Assembly (NCBI RefSeq): GCF_001558155.1 | Contig: NZ_LOAS01000026.1 | Location: 25,441 to 89,440 of the forward strand | Direction of reading: 5' to 3' | Origin: Aliiruegeria sabulilitoris | GTDB taxonomy: Bacteria > Pseudomonadota > Alphaproteobacteria > Rhodobacterales > Rhodobacteraceae | DNA length: 64,000 nt | Part shown: positions 26,888-34,537 of the stretch, piece after piece | How the letters are laid out: every line of letters begins with the position of its first letter | Numbering within the stretch: the first letter of the stretch is position 1 | Position numbers and translations under genes: made by a program | The notes under the pieces: model-generated | What the model was told of the DNA's origin: nothing | Databases searched by the model: none | What the model saw: the letters and a program-made list of their open reading frames with translations, nothing else

Positions 26888-28420
26888 TCACAGCGGAATG
26901 TTATTGTGCTTCTTCCAGGGCATGGCCACTTTCTTGTTCCTCAGCGAGGCAAAGGCCCGCGCCACCCGGAGCCGTGTCCGGCGCGGCTGGATCACCTCGT
27001 CGATGAAGCCGCGCTCTGCCGCCACGAAGGGATTGGCAAAGCGATCTTCGTATTCCGCCGTGAGCGCGGCGATCTTCTCCGCGTCGCCCAGTTCCGAGCG
27101 ATGCAGGATCTCGACCGCTCCCTTGGCGCCCATCACCGCGATTTCCGCCGTTGGCCAGGCATAGTTGATATCGCCTTTCAGATGCTTGGAGGACATCACG
27201 TCATAAGCGCCGCCATAGGCCTTGCGGGTGATTACCGTCACTTTCGGCACCGTCGCCTCGCCAAAGGCAAAGAGCAGCTTGGCGCCGTGCTTGATCACCC
27301 CGCCATATTCCTGGTCCGTCCCCGGCATGAAGCCCGGCACATCGACCAGCGTCAGGATCGGGATCTCGAACGCATCGCAGAACCGCACGAAACGGGCCGC
27401 CTTCTTGGAACTGTCGATGTCCAGGCATCCCGCCAGCACCATCGGCTGGTTGGCCACCACGCCGGTCGTCTGCCCTTCGATACGAATGAAGCCGGTGATG
27501 ATGTTCTTCGCGTGCTCCTCCTGAACCTCGAAGAAATCCCCCTCGTCGGCGACCTTCAGGATCAGCTCCTTCATGTCATACGGCGTATGCGCATTGTCCG
27601 GAATCAACGTGTCGAGACTGTCATCGGTCCGGTTCGGATCGTCGAAGAAGGGCCGCACCGGCGCTTTCTGCTTGTTGTTGAGCGGCAGGAAATCGAAGAG
27701 CCGCCGGATCTCCACCAGCGCTTCCACATCATTTTCGAACGCCCCGTCCGCCACCGAGGATTTCCGCGTATGGGTCGAGGCCCCGCCAAGCTCCTCGGCC
27801 GTCACCACCTCGTTGGTCACCGTCTTCACCACGTCGGGACCGGTGACGAACATGTAGGAGGTGTCCTTCACCATGAAGATGAAATCCGTCATCGCCGGGC
27901 TGTAGACCGCGCCACCCGCGCAGGGCCCCATGATCACCGAGATCTGCGGGATGATGCCGGAGGCCTCGATATTGCGCTGGAATACCTCGGCATAGCCGGC
28001 AAGGCTGTCCACGCCCTCCTGGATTCGCGCACCGCCGGAATCGTTGAGCCCGATCACCGGCGCACCGTTCTGCACCGCCATATCCATGATCTTGCAGATC
28101 TTCTGCGCGTGGCTCTCCGACAGCGATCCACCGAAAACCGTGAAATCCTGGCTAAAAACATAGACAAGCCGGCCGTTGATCGTCCCCCAGCCGGTCACGA
28201 CACCATCGCCCGCGGGCTTCTCGTCCTCCATCCCGAATTCGGTGCAGCGATGGGTAACGAACATGTCGAATTCTTCGAAGGACCCCTCGTCCAGCAGCAG
28301 GTCGATCCGCTCTCGCGCGGTCAGTTTGCCTTTCTTGTGCTGGTTGTCGATACGGCGCTGCCCCCCACCAAGCCGGGCGGATGCACGACGGCTTTCCAGC
28401 TCCTCAAGAATCTCTCTCAT
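26888..28420 (-). CDS. pccB: Propionyl-CoA carboxylase beta chain (carboxyltransferase)
   Basis: A 510-residue carboxyltransferase, the usual PccB length. It starts [20 protein letters not shown] and contains [12 protein letters not shown], the acyl-CoA region [34 protein letters not shown], and the carboxybiotin side [24 protein letters not shown] plus [16 protein letters not shown]. It transfers CO2 from biotin on PccA to propionyl-CoA, giving (S)-methylmalonyl-CoA. The ATG at 28420 follows GGGGGACGGAG. It is the first gene of the minus-strand cluster and is divergent from the MFS gene. TTTGCAAA-type sites 73-120 bases upstream are the likely binding place of the ScfR regulator encoded beyond the MFS gene. 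Confidence 0.95.
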   Translation of the reverse strand: MREILEELESRRASARLGGGQRRIDNQHKKGKLTARERIDLLLDEGSFEEFDMFVTHRCTEFGMEDEKPAGDGVVTGWGTINGRLVYVFSQDFTVFGGSLSESHAQKICKIMDMAVQNGAPVIGLNDSGGARIQEGVDSLAGYAEVFQRNIEASGIIPQISVIMGPCAGGAVYSPAMTDFIFMVKDTSYMFVTGPDVVKTVTNEVVTAEELGGASTHTRKSSVADGAFENDVEALVEIRRLFDFLPLNNKQKAPVRPFFDDPNRTDDSLDTLIPDNAHTPYDMKELILKVADEGDFFEVQEEHAKNIITGFIRIEGQTTGVVANQPMVLAGCLDIDSSKKAARFVRFCDAFEIPILTLVDVPGFMPGTDQEYGGVIKHGAKLLFAFGEATVPKVTVITRKAYGGAYDVMSSKHLKGDINYAWPTAEIAVMGAKGAVEILHRSELGDAEKIAALTAEYEDRFANPFVAAERGFIDEVIQPRRTRLRVARAFASLRNKKVAMPWKKHNNIPL

Positions 28421-28492
28421 TCTCCGTCCCCCTGATATCCTCGCACTGTGGTAGCGCTCCTCGGCGGAGAACGGAAAGACTGTTTTAGAAAA

Positions 28493-28540
28493 TTTGCAAA
28501 TTCTTGGCAATCACATGAATGCAAATTGAATTATTGCAAA
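28493..28540. promoter_or_regulatory. Probable ScfR operator cluster in the pccB/MFS divergent promoter
   Basis: This AT-rich stretch, unusual for the window, holds the perfect palindrome TTTGCAAA (28493-28500), ATGCAAAT (28519-28526) and ATTGCAAA (28533-28540). ScfR/RamB/PccR-type regulators are known to use TTTGC/GCAAA elements, and such a regulator is encoded 1.3 kb away with the same palindrome in front of it. The cluster lies upstream of both divergent genes, so it could control the pccB operon and the exporter together. Confidence 0.65.
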
Positions 28541-28572
28541 CTAGCCACTTCCTGCCAAAACACGAACGCAAC

Positions 28573-29829
28573 ATGGACTTCCCCCGCTCCAGCGCCTATC
28601 CCCGAACAATGCCAGCGCCCAGACAGGTCTTATTTCTCGACCGCGCAACCCCGCCACATATCGTCACACTGGTTTTGCTCGCAGGACTGTCGGCGATGAA
28701 CATGTCGGTCTTCCTGCCGTCCCTGCCGGCAATGTCCGACTATTTCGAGACGGATTACGCGGTCATGCAACTCTCGGTCTCGCTCTACCTGGCGATGACC
28801 GCGATCATGCAATTGTTGATCGGCCCGATCTCGGATCGCTTTGGCCGGCGCTCCGTCGTGCTCGTGTCGATCCTGGTTTTCCTGCTTGCGACGCTCGGCT
28901 GCCTGCTGGCAACTTCCGCCACCGTTTTCCTGATCTTCCGCATGCTGCAATCGACGGTCGCGGTGGGGATCGTGTTGTCGCGCGCCGTCGTGCGCGACAT
29001 CTACCCACAGGACGAAGCCGCCTCGCGGATCGGCTATGTCACGATGGGAATGTCACTCGTGCCGATGTTCGCCCCGATGATCGGCGGGGCGCTGGACGAG
29101 CTGTTCGGCTGGCAGTCGATCTTTGTCTTTCTCATACTGTTCGGGGGGGGCATTGCCTGGCTGTGCTGGAGGGATCTCGGGGAGACCGCCACCAATACCG
29201 GCGCCACCTTCGCTGAGCAGGTCCGCGACTACCCCGAATTGCTGACCTCGCCACGCTTCTGGGGCTATGCGCTGGCTGCCGCCTTCGCCTCGGGCGCCTT
29301 CTTCGCCTTTCTCGGTGGCGCCCCCTATGCGGCCGACCACATCTTCGACCTGCCCCCATTCTGGACTGGCATCTGCCTGGGCGCTCCGGCGATCGGCTAC
29401 GGCTTCGGGAACTTCATTTCCGGACGTTTCTCGGCCCGAATCGGGATCAACCCGTTGAGTCTCTGGGGCACCGCCATTGCCACGGTGGGCATGGGCCTGT
29501 CGCTTGTTTTGGGCCTGGCGGGTATTCAGCACCCCATCGTGTTCTTTGGCCTCATCACCAGCCTCGGGCTGGGCAATGGACTGGTCATGCCGAACACGGC
29601 CGCTGGCCTGCTGTCAGTCCGGCCGAAACTGGCCGGAACCGCCAGCGGACTGGGTGGCTTCATTATGATCGGAGGCGGCGCGGCGCTGTCGAGCCTGGCC
29701 GGGCATCTCCTGGAAGGGAGCGCCTCTCCCATGCCGCTGCAAGTCCTGATGCTGCTCTCTTCCGCGCTCTCCCTTCTGTGCATGCTCTTCGTGCTGCGCC
29801 GGGAACGCCAATTGCAGCTTGCCACCTGA
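28573..29829 (+). CDS. MFS drug-resistance transporter, Bcr/CflA family
   Basis: A 418-residue 12-helix major facilitator. The first helices read LVLLAGLSAMNMSVFLPSLPAM, and the MFS motif A lies in GPISDRFGRRSVVLVSILVF. Helix 4 contains RMLQSTVAVGIVLSRAVVRDIY, diagnostic of the Bcr/CflA branch (proton-driven efflux). Similarity to family members begins near Met at 28609 (MPAPRQVLFLDRATPP), so that start is an alternative; neither has a good ribosome site. Because it lies between pccB and the ScfR regulator and shares the TTTGCAAA promoter region, it may export an organic acid or toxic acyl intermediate. That is inference only. Confidence 0.85.
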   Translation: MDFPRSSAYPRTMPAPRQVLFLDRATPPHIVTLVLLAGLSAMNMSVFLPSLPAMSDYFETDYAVMQLSVSLYLAMTAIMQLLIGPISDRFGRRSVVLVSILVFLLATLGCLLATSATVFLIFRMLQSTVAVGIVLSRAVVRDIYPQDEAASRIGYVTMGMSLVPMFAPMIGGALDELFGWQSIFVFLILFGGGIAWLCWRDLGETATNTGATFAEQVRDYPELLTSPRFWGYALAAAFASGAFFAFLGGAPYAADHIFDLPPFWTGICLGAPAIGYGFGNFISGRFSARIGINPLSLWGTAIATVGMGLSLVLGLAGIQHPIVFFGLITSLGLGNGLVMPNTAAGLLSVRPKLAGTASGLGGFIMIGGGAALSSLAGHLLEGSASPMPLQVLMLLSSALSLLCMLFVLRRERQLQLAT

Positions 29830-29831
29830 TC

Positions 29832-29870
29832 TTTGCAAAGCGACACTCGGCAAAAAGCGAAGCTGCAAAG
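29832..29870 (+). promoter_or_regulatory. Probable ScfR autoregulatory sites
   Basis: TTTGCAAAG (29832-29840) and GCTGCAAAG (29862-29870) lie exactly 30 bases apart, in the 45 bases between the MFS stop and the regulator start. They repeat the motif seen in the pccB promoter. The spacing of about three helical turns would put both on one DNA face. The second site overlaps the usual ribosome-binding zone, so binding here could repress translation or transcription of the regulator. Confidence 0.6.
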
Positions 29871-29874
29871 AACC

Positions 29875-31260
29875 ATGTCCCAGAAGAAGCTCTATGCCGG
29901 CGTAAAGCTGCATGAAATCCGTACCCGCCTCGGCCTGACACAGAAGGTCTTTGCCGCCAAGCTCGGGGTGTCGCTGCCCTATCTCAACCAGATGGAGAAC
30001 AACCACCGGCCGGTTTCCACCACGGTCGTGCTGGCGCTCGCGCAGGAATTCGGGCTGGACGTGACCGAGCTGAGCTCGGGCGACACCGAGCGGATCGTCA
30101 CCGACATGCGCGAGGCATTGGCCGACCCGGTCTTCTCAGACACCCCACCGCTTGCGGATCTACGGCTTGCCGCCTCGAACGCACCCGCCCTGACCCGCGC
30201 CTTTCTCGAACTGCACAGCGCCTATCGCAGAACCCAGGAGCGGCTGGTCTCGCTCGACGCAGCACTCGGTCAACGGGCCGAGAGCGTGGCGGTATCACCC
30301 TGGGACGAGGTGCGCGATTTCTTTCACTATATCGACAATCACATCGATGCGGTCGACCGTGCGGCAGAGTTTTTTGCCGGTGACGATCCCGTCGCGTCAG
30401 CACATCATGCGCTTCAGGAACGCGGCATAACCCTCAGCCTTTCCGAGAGAAAACACCTCCGCTACTACGATCCGGAACAGAGGGAACTTACCCTCTCGGC
30501 CCAGGCTGCCCCCGCAACCCGTAATTTCCAGCTTCTGCACCAGATTGCACTTATCACACAATCCGACCTTCTGGAGGCGACACTGGATCTGGCCCGGTTC
30601 CAGAGCGACCAGGCACGCGCCATCGCCCGGATCGGTCTGGCCAACTACTTCGCCGGCGCGGCGCTGCTGCCCTATGGCCGGTTCCGCGCGGCCGCGCAGG
30701 AGACGCGCCACGACATCGAACGGCTGGCCCATCGCTTCGACGCCTCGTTCGAACAGATCATGCATCGGCTTTCGACCTTGCAACGGGTCGGCGACAAGGG
30801 CGTCCCCTTCTTCTTCGTCCGCGTCGATCAGGCCGGCAATATCACCAAGCGCCATTCCGCGACGCGCCTGCAATTCGCCCGTTTCGGCGGTGCCTGCCCG
30901 CTCTGGAATGTCCACCGCGCCTTCGAGACCCCGAGCCACTTCCTGCGACAGTTGGCACAGACGCCGGATGGCGAACGCTACCTGTTGCTCGCACGCGATG
31001 TTTCGAAACATGCCGGGGCCTGGGGCGCGCCGGACCGGCGCTATGCAATCGCACTTGGTTGCGAGGTCAGCCATGCTTCGCAACTTGTCTATGCAGACGG
31101 GCTCGATACCGAGAACCCGGCCGCATACGAGCCCATCGGCACCTCCTGCAGGATCTGCGAAAGGAGCGATTGTCACCAGAGATCCATCCCGCCGCTGGAA
31201 CGCAAGCTGAGCTTTCCGGTCAATCGGCGCGAAGTTCTTCCCTACGAGATCCGGGAGTAG
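29875..31260 (+). CDS. Short-chain fatty acyl-CoA regulator (ScfR / PccR / RamB type)
   Basis: A 461-residue transcription factor. Residues about 5-65 form a Cro/C1 helix-turn-helix (GVKLHEIRTRLGLTQKVFAAKLGVSLPYLNQMENNHRPVS). The middle region (about 200-300) is ImmA/IrrE-like but lacks the HExxH protease motif (FQLLHQIAL). The long C-terminal ligand-sensing domain contains GVPFFFVRVDQAGNITKRHSA, FGGACPLWNVHRAF and the cysteine-bearing GTSCRICERSDCHQR. ScfR proteins respond to acyl-CoA such as propionyl-CoA and control acyl-CoA assimilation genes. Proximity to pccB and the shared TTTGCAAA sites point to the PccR role here. ATG at 29875. Confidence 0.9.
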   Translation: MSQKKLYAGVKLHEIRTRLGLTQKVFAAKLGVSLPYLNQMENNHRPVSTTVVLALAQEFGLDVTELSSGDTERIVTDMREALADPVFSDTPPLADLRLAASNAPALTRAFLELHSAYRRTQERLVSLDAALGQRAESVAVSPWDEVRDFFHYIDNHIDAVDRAAEFFAGDDPVASAHHALQERGITLSLSERKHLRYYDPEQRELTLSAQAAPATRNFQLLHQIALITQSDLLEATLDLARFQSDQARAIARIGLANYFAGAALLPYGRFRAAAQETRHDIERLAHRFDASFEQIMHRLSTLQRVGDKGVPFFFVRVDQAGNITKRHSATRLQFARFGGACPLWNVHRAFETPSHFLRQLAQTPDGERYLLLARDVSKHAGAWGAPDRRYAIALGCEVSHASQLVYADGLDTENPAAYEPIGTSCRICERSDCHQRSIPPLERKLSFPVNRREVLPYEIRE

Positions 31261-31273
31261 AGCCCGGCGGTTC

Positions 31274-31936
31274 TCACCGGCGCGCCGCCCGCCAACCGGC
31301 GGCTTCGGCTTCCTGCGGGCTGCAGAACCAGCGCTCTCCCTTGCCCTCGTCGATTCGCGTCGCCGCGTAATCATGTTGCCCGGGCACATGATAGATCCGG
31401 CCGGATTTCGAGATATTGCCCTTGATCGCGCAGCCCGATGCCGGAACCGGTTGCTCTGCATCGGCGCGTTGCGCCCGATAGGCATCGGGCGGCAAATGCT
31501 CTCCCTGCCACAGCCCGATTGCCGCGACAAAGGCCCGTTTCTCGGCATCCACATAGTCGAGCGAATACTTGCGATAGGCATGGGCCGCGCCGCGCGCGAC
31601 CATCTCCTCGCCGATATCCATGCCGTCGACGTGACATTTGGCGACCAACCGGCCGTAGCGGTCCCGCTCGATCCCCTCGCAGCGCACGGTTTTGTTCTCC
31701 ACCAGCTCCGAAAGCACCTCCCGTGCCCATTCCCCGCAGGCCCAGGCATGGCCATCGCGCCCCTCGCATTCCTGGCGGCTTTCGGGCGCATCGATCCCGT
31801 GCAGCCGGATAGCCTCCGCCTCGATGCGGATCGTGTCTCCGTCGCTGACCCACGCCGGGCCGGTCAGGGTTTGCGCCCCAACCGGCGACGCTGCCAGCAG
31901 GGCAAGGATCAGGATGGAACGCTTTGTTAAACTCAT
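31274..31936 (-). CDS. Exported thermonuclease-like nuclease with C-terminal sunset domain
   Basis: A 220-residue protein with a signal peptide (MSLTKRSILILALLAASPVGA). The staphylococcal-nuclease (SNc/OB) domain follows: VSDGDTIRIEAEAIRLHGIDAPESRQEC (catalytic Arg replaced in part by the RLHGIDAPE block), ERDRYGRLVAKCHVDGMDIGEEMVARGAAHAYRKYSLDY and EKRAFVAAIGLW. The last 50 residues (GNISKSGRIYHVPGQHDYAAT to WFCSPQEAEAAGWRAARR) match the sunset domain, a short module often attached to extracellular nucleases. It probably degrades nucleic acid in the periplasm or outside. ATG 31936 is chosen for the signal peptide; it converges with the ScfR gene. Confidence 0.85.
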   Translation of the reverse strand: MSLTKRSILILALLAASPVGAQTLTGPAWVSDGDTIRIEAEAIRLHGIDAPESRQECEGRDGHAWACGEWAREVLSELVENKTVRCEGIERDRYGRLVAKCHVDGMDIGEEMVARGAAHAYRKYSLDYVDAEKRAFVAAIGLWQGEHLPPDAYRAQRADAEQPVPASGCAIKGNISKSGRIYHVPGQHDYAATRIDEGKGERWFCSPQEAEAAGWRAARR

Positions 31937-32084
31937 GCCCCCAAGATGGAGGTCACAGGCAGTCGGAACAAACCGAATCGAAAACATGATTAGCGCCCGC
32001 TCCGGTGAGCATTGCGCTACTGCGCTGTTTCGATGGGACAACAGACTGTCCAGGTCGCCGACAGAAAAATGAGTGAAGCGTAAC

Positions 32085-33095
32085 ATGGTTGAGATAACGG
32101 CCCAGAACAGCGAATTCGCTGTTTCAAGCGGGAGTAATGTCGGCGTCACCTCCACGACCAGCGGCTTCGATGCTCCGCCGGAAACCTACGACTCCCTGGT
32201 GATTACCTCCCATAGCGAGGATGACAGCCCCTACCTTTTCGAAACTGGAGAGACCTATTCGATCAGCTTCTCCGGACCGCAGGGGAACATCACCCTCACC
32301 GACGCAACCGTTCTGCGCTCGGACCTGCTGGGAAGTCAGGATGTCGGAGCGGTCGTGTTTGAAGGGACAGATTCGGAACACGGCGTCGTTCAAGTGATCT
32401 GGACGCCGAATTTCGATGTCGACCAATGGTACAATGATGTCACGAATTCGGGTCGGATCGCGCAATTCTACAATTATGACACGCAGGAAGCGACCTACGG
32501 CCATGTCTGCTTCTGTGCAGGAACGCATATTCTCACGGCACATGGGCCGCGCCCGGTGGAAACCCTTGCACCAGGCGACTGGATCCAGACCCGCGACAAT
32601 GGATTGCAGCCGGTCGAATGGGTCAGCCGACGCAGCCTGTTGGGTGTCGGATCAGCGGCACCGGTGTATTTTGCCCCCGGCGCGATCGGAAACACCGCGC
32701 CGCTGCATGTCTCCCAGCAACACCGCATGCTCGTCACCGGCGCCCCGGCGGAGCTTCTCTTCGCGGAGCCCGAAGTCCTCGTACCTGCAAAGGCTCTGGT
32801 GAATGGCGACACCATCCGGATCGTCCCGCAAAGGCAAGTCTGCTTCCTGCACGTGCTCCTCGAGGGGCATGAGATCCTTGAAGCCGAAGGGGCCCCGGCC
32901 GAGAGCCTCCTGCTCGGAGACGTGGCCTGCGGAACGCTCGGAAAGACGCCCGGCGCCTTGCCGCCGGCACGCATCGCGCTGACCGGAGACATGCAAGCGG
33001 CACGCCGCCTTCTGAGTGTTCAGGAGGCGTTGGCCCTCCCCCCCATGGCCTTTGGTCCACAGGAAAACCGACACCTGCATCGTTTGACGGCTTGA
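32085..33095 (+). CDS. Hint (Hedgehog/intein) domain protein
   Basis: A 336-residue protein with no signal peptide. Residues 1-140 are a Ser/Thr/Asp-rich, probably beta-structured domain of unknown type. A Hint domain begins at Cys142: CFCAGTHILTAHGPRPVE, LAPGDWIQTRDNGLQPVEWV, then HVSQQHRMLVTG, which supplies the conserved block-B-like histidines. The C-terminal part continues as HEILEAEGAPAESLLLGD. This matches the Rhodobacterales Hint_2 family, in which the domain stands alone after a short leader. Hint folds can cleave the peptide bond before their first Cys; whether this one does is not known. ATG 32085 is preferred over GTG 32073. Confidence 0.82.
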   Translation: MVEITAQNSEFAVSSGSNVGVTSTTSGFDAPPETYDSLVITSHSEDDSPYLFETGETYSISFSGPQGNITLTDATVLRSDLLGSQDVGAVVFEGTDSEHGVVQVIWTPNFDVDQWYNDVTNSGRIAQFYNYDTQEATYGHVCFCAGTHILTAHGPRPVETLAPGDWIQTRDNGLQPVEWVSRRSLLGVGSAAPVYFAPGAIGNTAPLHVSQQHRMLVTGAPAELLFAEPEVLVPAKALVNGDTIRIVPQRQVCFLHVLLEGHEILEAEGAPAESLLLGDVACGTLGKTPGALPPARIALTGDMQAARRLLSVQEALALPPMAFGPQENRHLHRLTA

Positions 33096-33262
33096 TCCGC
33101 GGCATTGGCACGCCCGGAGGCGGCCCGCCCGAAGGCGGCTGACTCGGAGCCGACTTGCCTAGGACAGCACCGAAGACCGGCTTTGCGCCGCTTGCCCTTG
33201 CGTCCTGCCCCCCCTTCGCCTATCCCGGCCCGCGAACGGAACCAAAGGAACGGGCGGAAACC

Positions 33263-34501
33263 ATGCCGCTTCTGGTAATGAAATTCGGCGGCACCTCTGT
33301 CGCCACGCTGGACCGGATCCGCCGGGCAGCCAAGCGCGTCGGCCGCGAAGTGGCCAACGGCTACGATGTCATCGTCATCGTCTCGGCAATGGCCGGCAAG
33401 ACGAACGAGCTGGTCGGGTGGGTCGAGGAGACCTCGCCGCTTTTCGACGCCCGCGAATATGACGCGGTTGTCAGCTCGGGCGAGAATGTCACAGCCGGCC
33501 TGATGGCGCTGACGCTTCAGGAAATGGACGTCCCCGCCCGCTCCTGGCAGGGCTGGCAGGTGCCGCTCAAGACATCGCCGGTGCATGCCGCGGCGCGGAT
33601 CGAAGAGATCCCGACCCATAATATCAACACCAAGTTCGCCGAAGGCATGAAAGTGGCTGTCGTTGCCGGCTTCCAGGGCGTTACCGAGGAAGGCCGGATC
33701 GCCACGCTCGGACGCGGCGGCTCGGACACCACCGCCGTCGCCTTCGCCGCCGCATTCGGTGCGGAGCGCTGCGATATTTATACCGATGTGGACGGCGTCT
33801 ATACGACCGACCCGCGGATCTCCTCCAAGGCGCGCAAGCTCGACAAGATCGCCTTCGAGGAAATGCTGGAACTTGCGAGCCTGGGCGCCAAGGTGCTCCA
33901 GACCCGCTCGGTGGAGTTGGCCATGCGCTACAAGGTGCCGCTCCGCGTGCTCTCGTCTTTCGAGGAATATGACCCCAACGCAGGCACGCTGGTCTGCGAC
34001 GAGGAGGAAATCATGGAAAGCAATGTCGTCTCTGGCGTGGCCTATAGCCGCGACGAAGCCAAGGTCACGCTCGTTTCGGTCGCAGACCGCCCCGGAGTGG
34101 CCGCCGCGATCTTTGGAACGCTTTCGGATGGCGGCGTCAACGTCGACATGATCATCCAGAATATCTCCGAGGAAGGTCGCACCGACATGACCTTCTCCTG
34201 CCCCACCAACCAGGTGGCCCGCGCCGACCGCGCCGTGCAGGAAGCCCGCGAAAAGGGACTGATCAACTACCACGACGTCGTGGTGGATAACGACGTCTGC
34301 AAGATCTCGGTGGTCGGCATCGGGATGCGCTCCCATACCGGCGTGGCCGCTCAGATGTTTGACGCGCTTTCGAGCGAAGGCATCAATATCAAGGTCATCA
34401 CGACATCGGAGATCAAGATCTCTGTCCTGATCGACCGGAAATATCTGGAATTGGCCGTTCAGGCACTCCATGATGCCTTCGGGCTGGAGAAAGCGGGGTA
34501 A
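33263..34501 (+). CDS. lysC: Aspartate kinase
   Basis: A 412-residue monofunctional aspartokinase, the first enzyme for Lys, Thr, Met and diaminopimelate. The kinase domain starts VMKFGGTSVATLDRI, contains SSGENVTAGLMALTL, GFQGVTEEGRIATLGRGGSDTTA and VDGVYTTDPR. Two C-terminal ACT domains follow (VTLVSVADRPGVAAAIFGTLSDGGVNVDMIIQN and ISVVGIGMRSHTGVAAQMFDALSSEGINIKVI), so allosteric feedback by Lys and/or Thr is expected. The ATG at 33263 has AAAGGAACGGGCGGAAA upstream. ptsP begins 36 bases downstream; the lysC-ptsP pair is a recurring order in alphaproteobacteria. Confidence 0.96.
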   Translation: MPLLVMKFGGTSVATLDRIRRAAKRVGREVANGYDVIVIVSAMAGKTNELVGWVEETSPLFDAREYDAVVSSGENVTAGLMALTLQEMDVPARSWQGWQVPLKTSPVHAAARIEEIPTHNINTKFAEGMKVAVVAGFQGVTEEGRIATLGRGGSDTTAVAFAAAFGAERCDIYTDVDGVYTTDPRISSKARKLDKIAFEEMLELASLGAKVLQTRSVELAMRYKVPLRVLSSFEEYDPNAGTLVCDEEEIMESNVVSGVAYSRDEAKVTLVSVADRPGVAAAIFGTLSDGGVNVDMIIQNISEEGRTDMTFSCPTNQVARADRAVQEAREKGLINYHDVVVDNDVCKISVVGIGMRSHTGVAAQMFDALSSEGINIKVITTSEIKISVLIDRKYLELAVQALHDAFGLEKAG

Positions 34502-34537
34502 TAACGCCCCGCCGCTCCCCCAAAGGGGACGAGACAG

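Noticed and set aside
32085-33095. Hint protein as an intein inserted in an enzyme
   Set aside because: There is no C-terminal extein or host enzyme sequence after the domain, and the N-terminal part is not a known enzyme.
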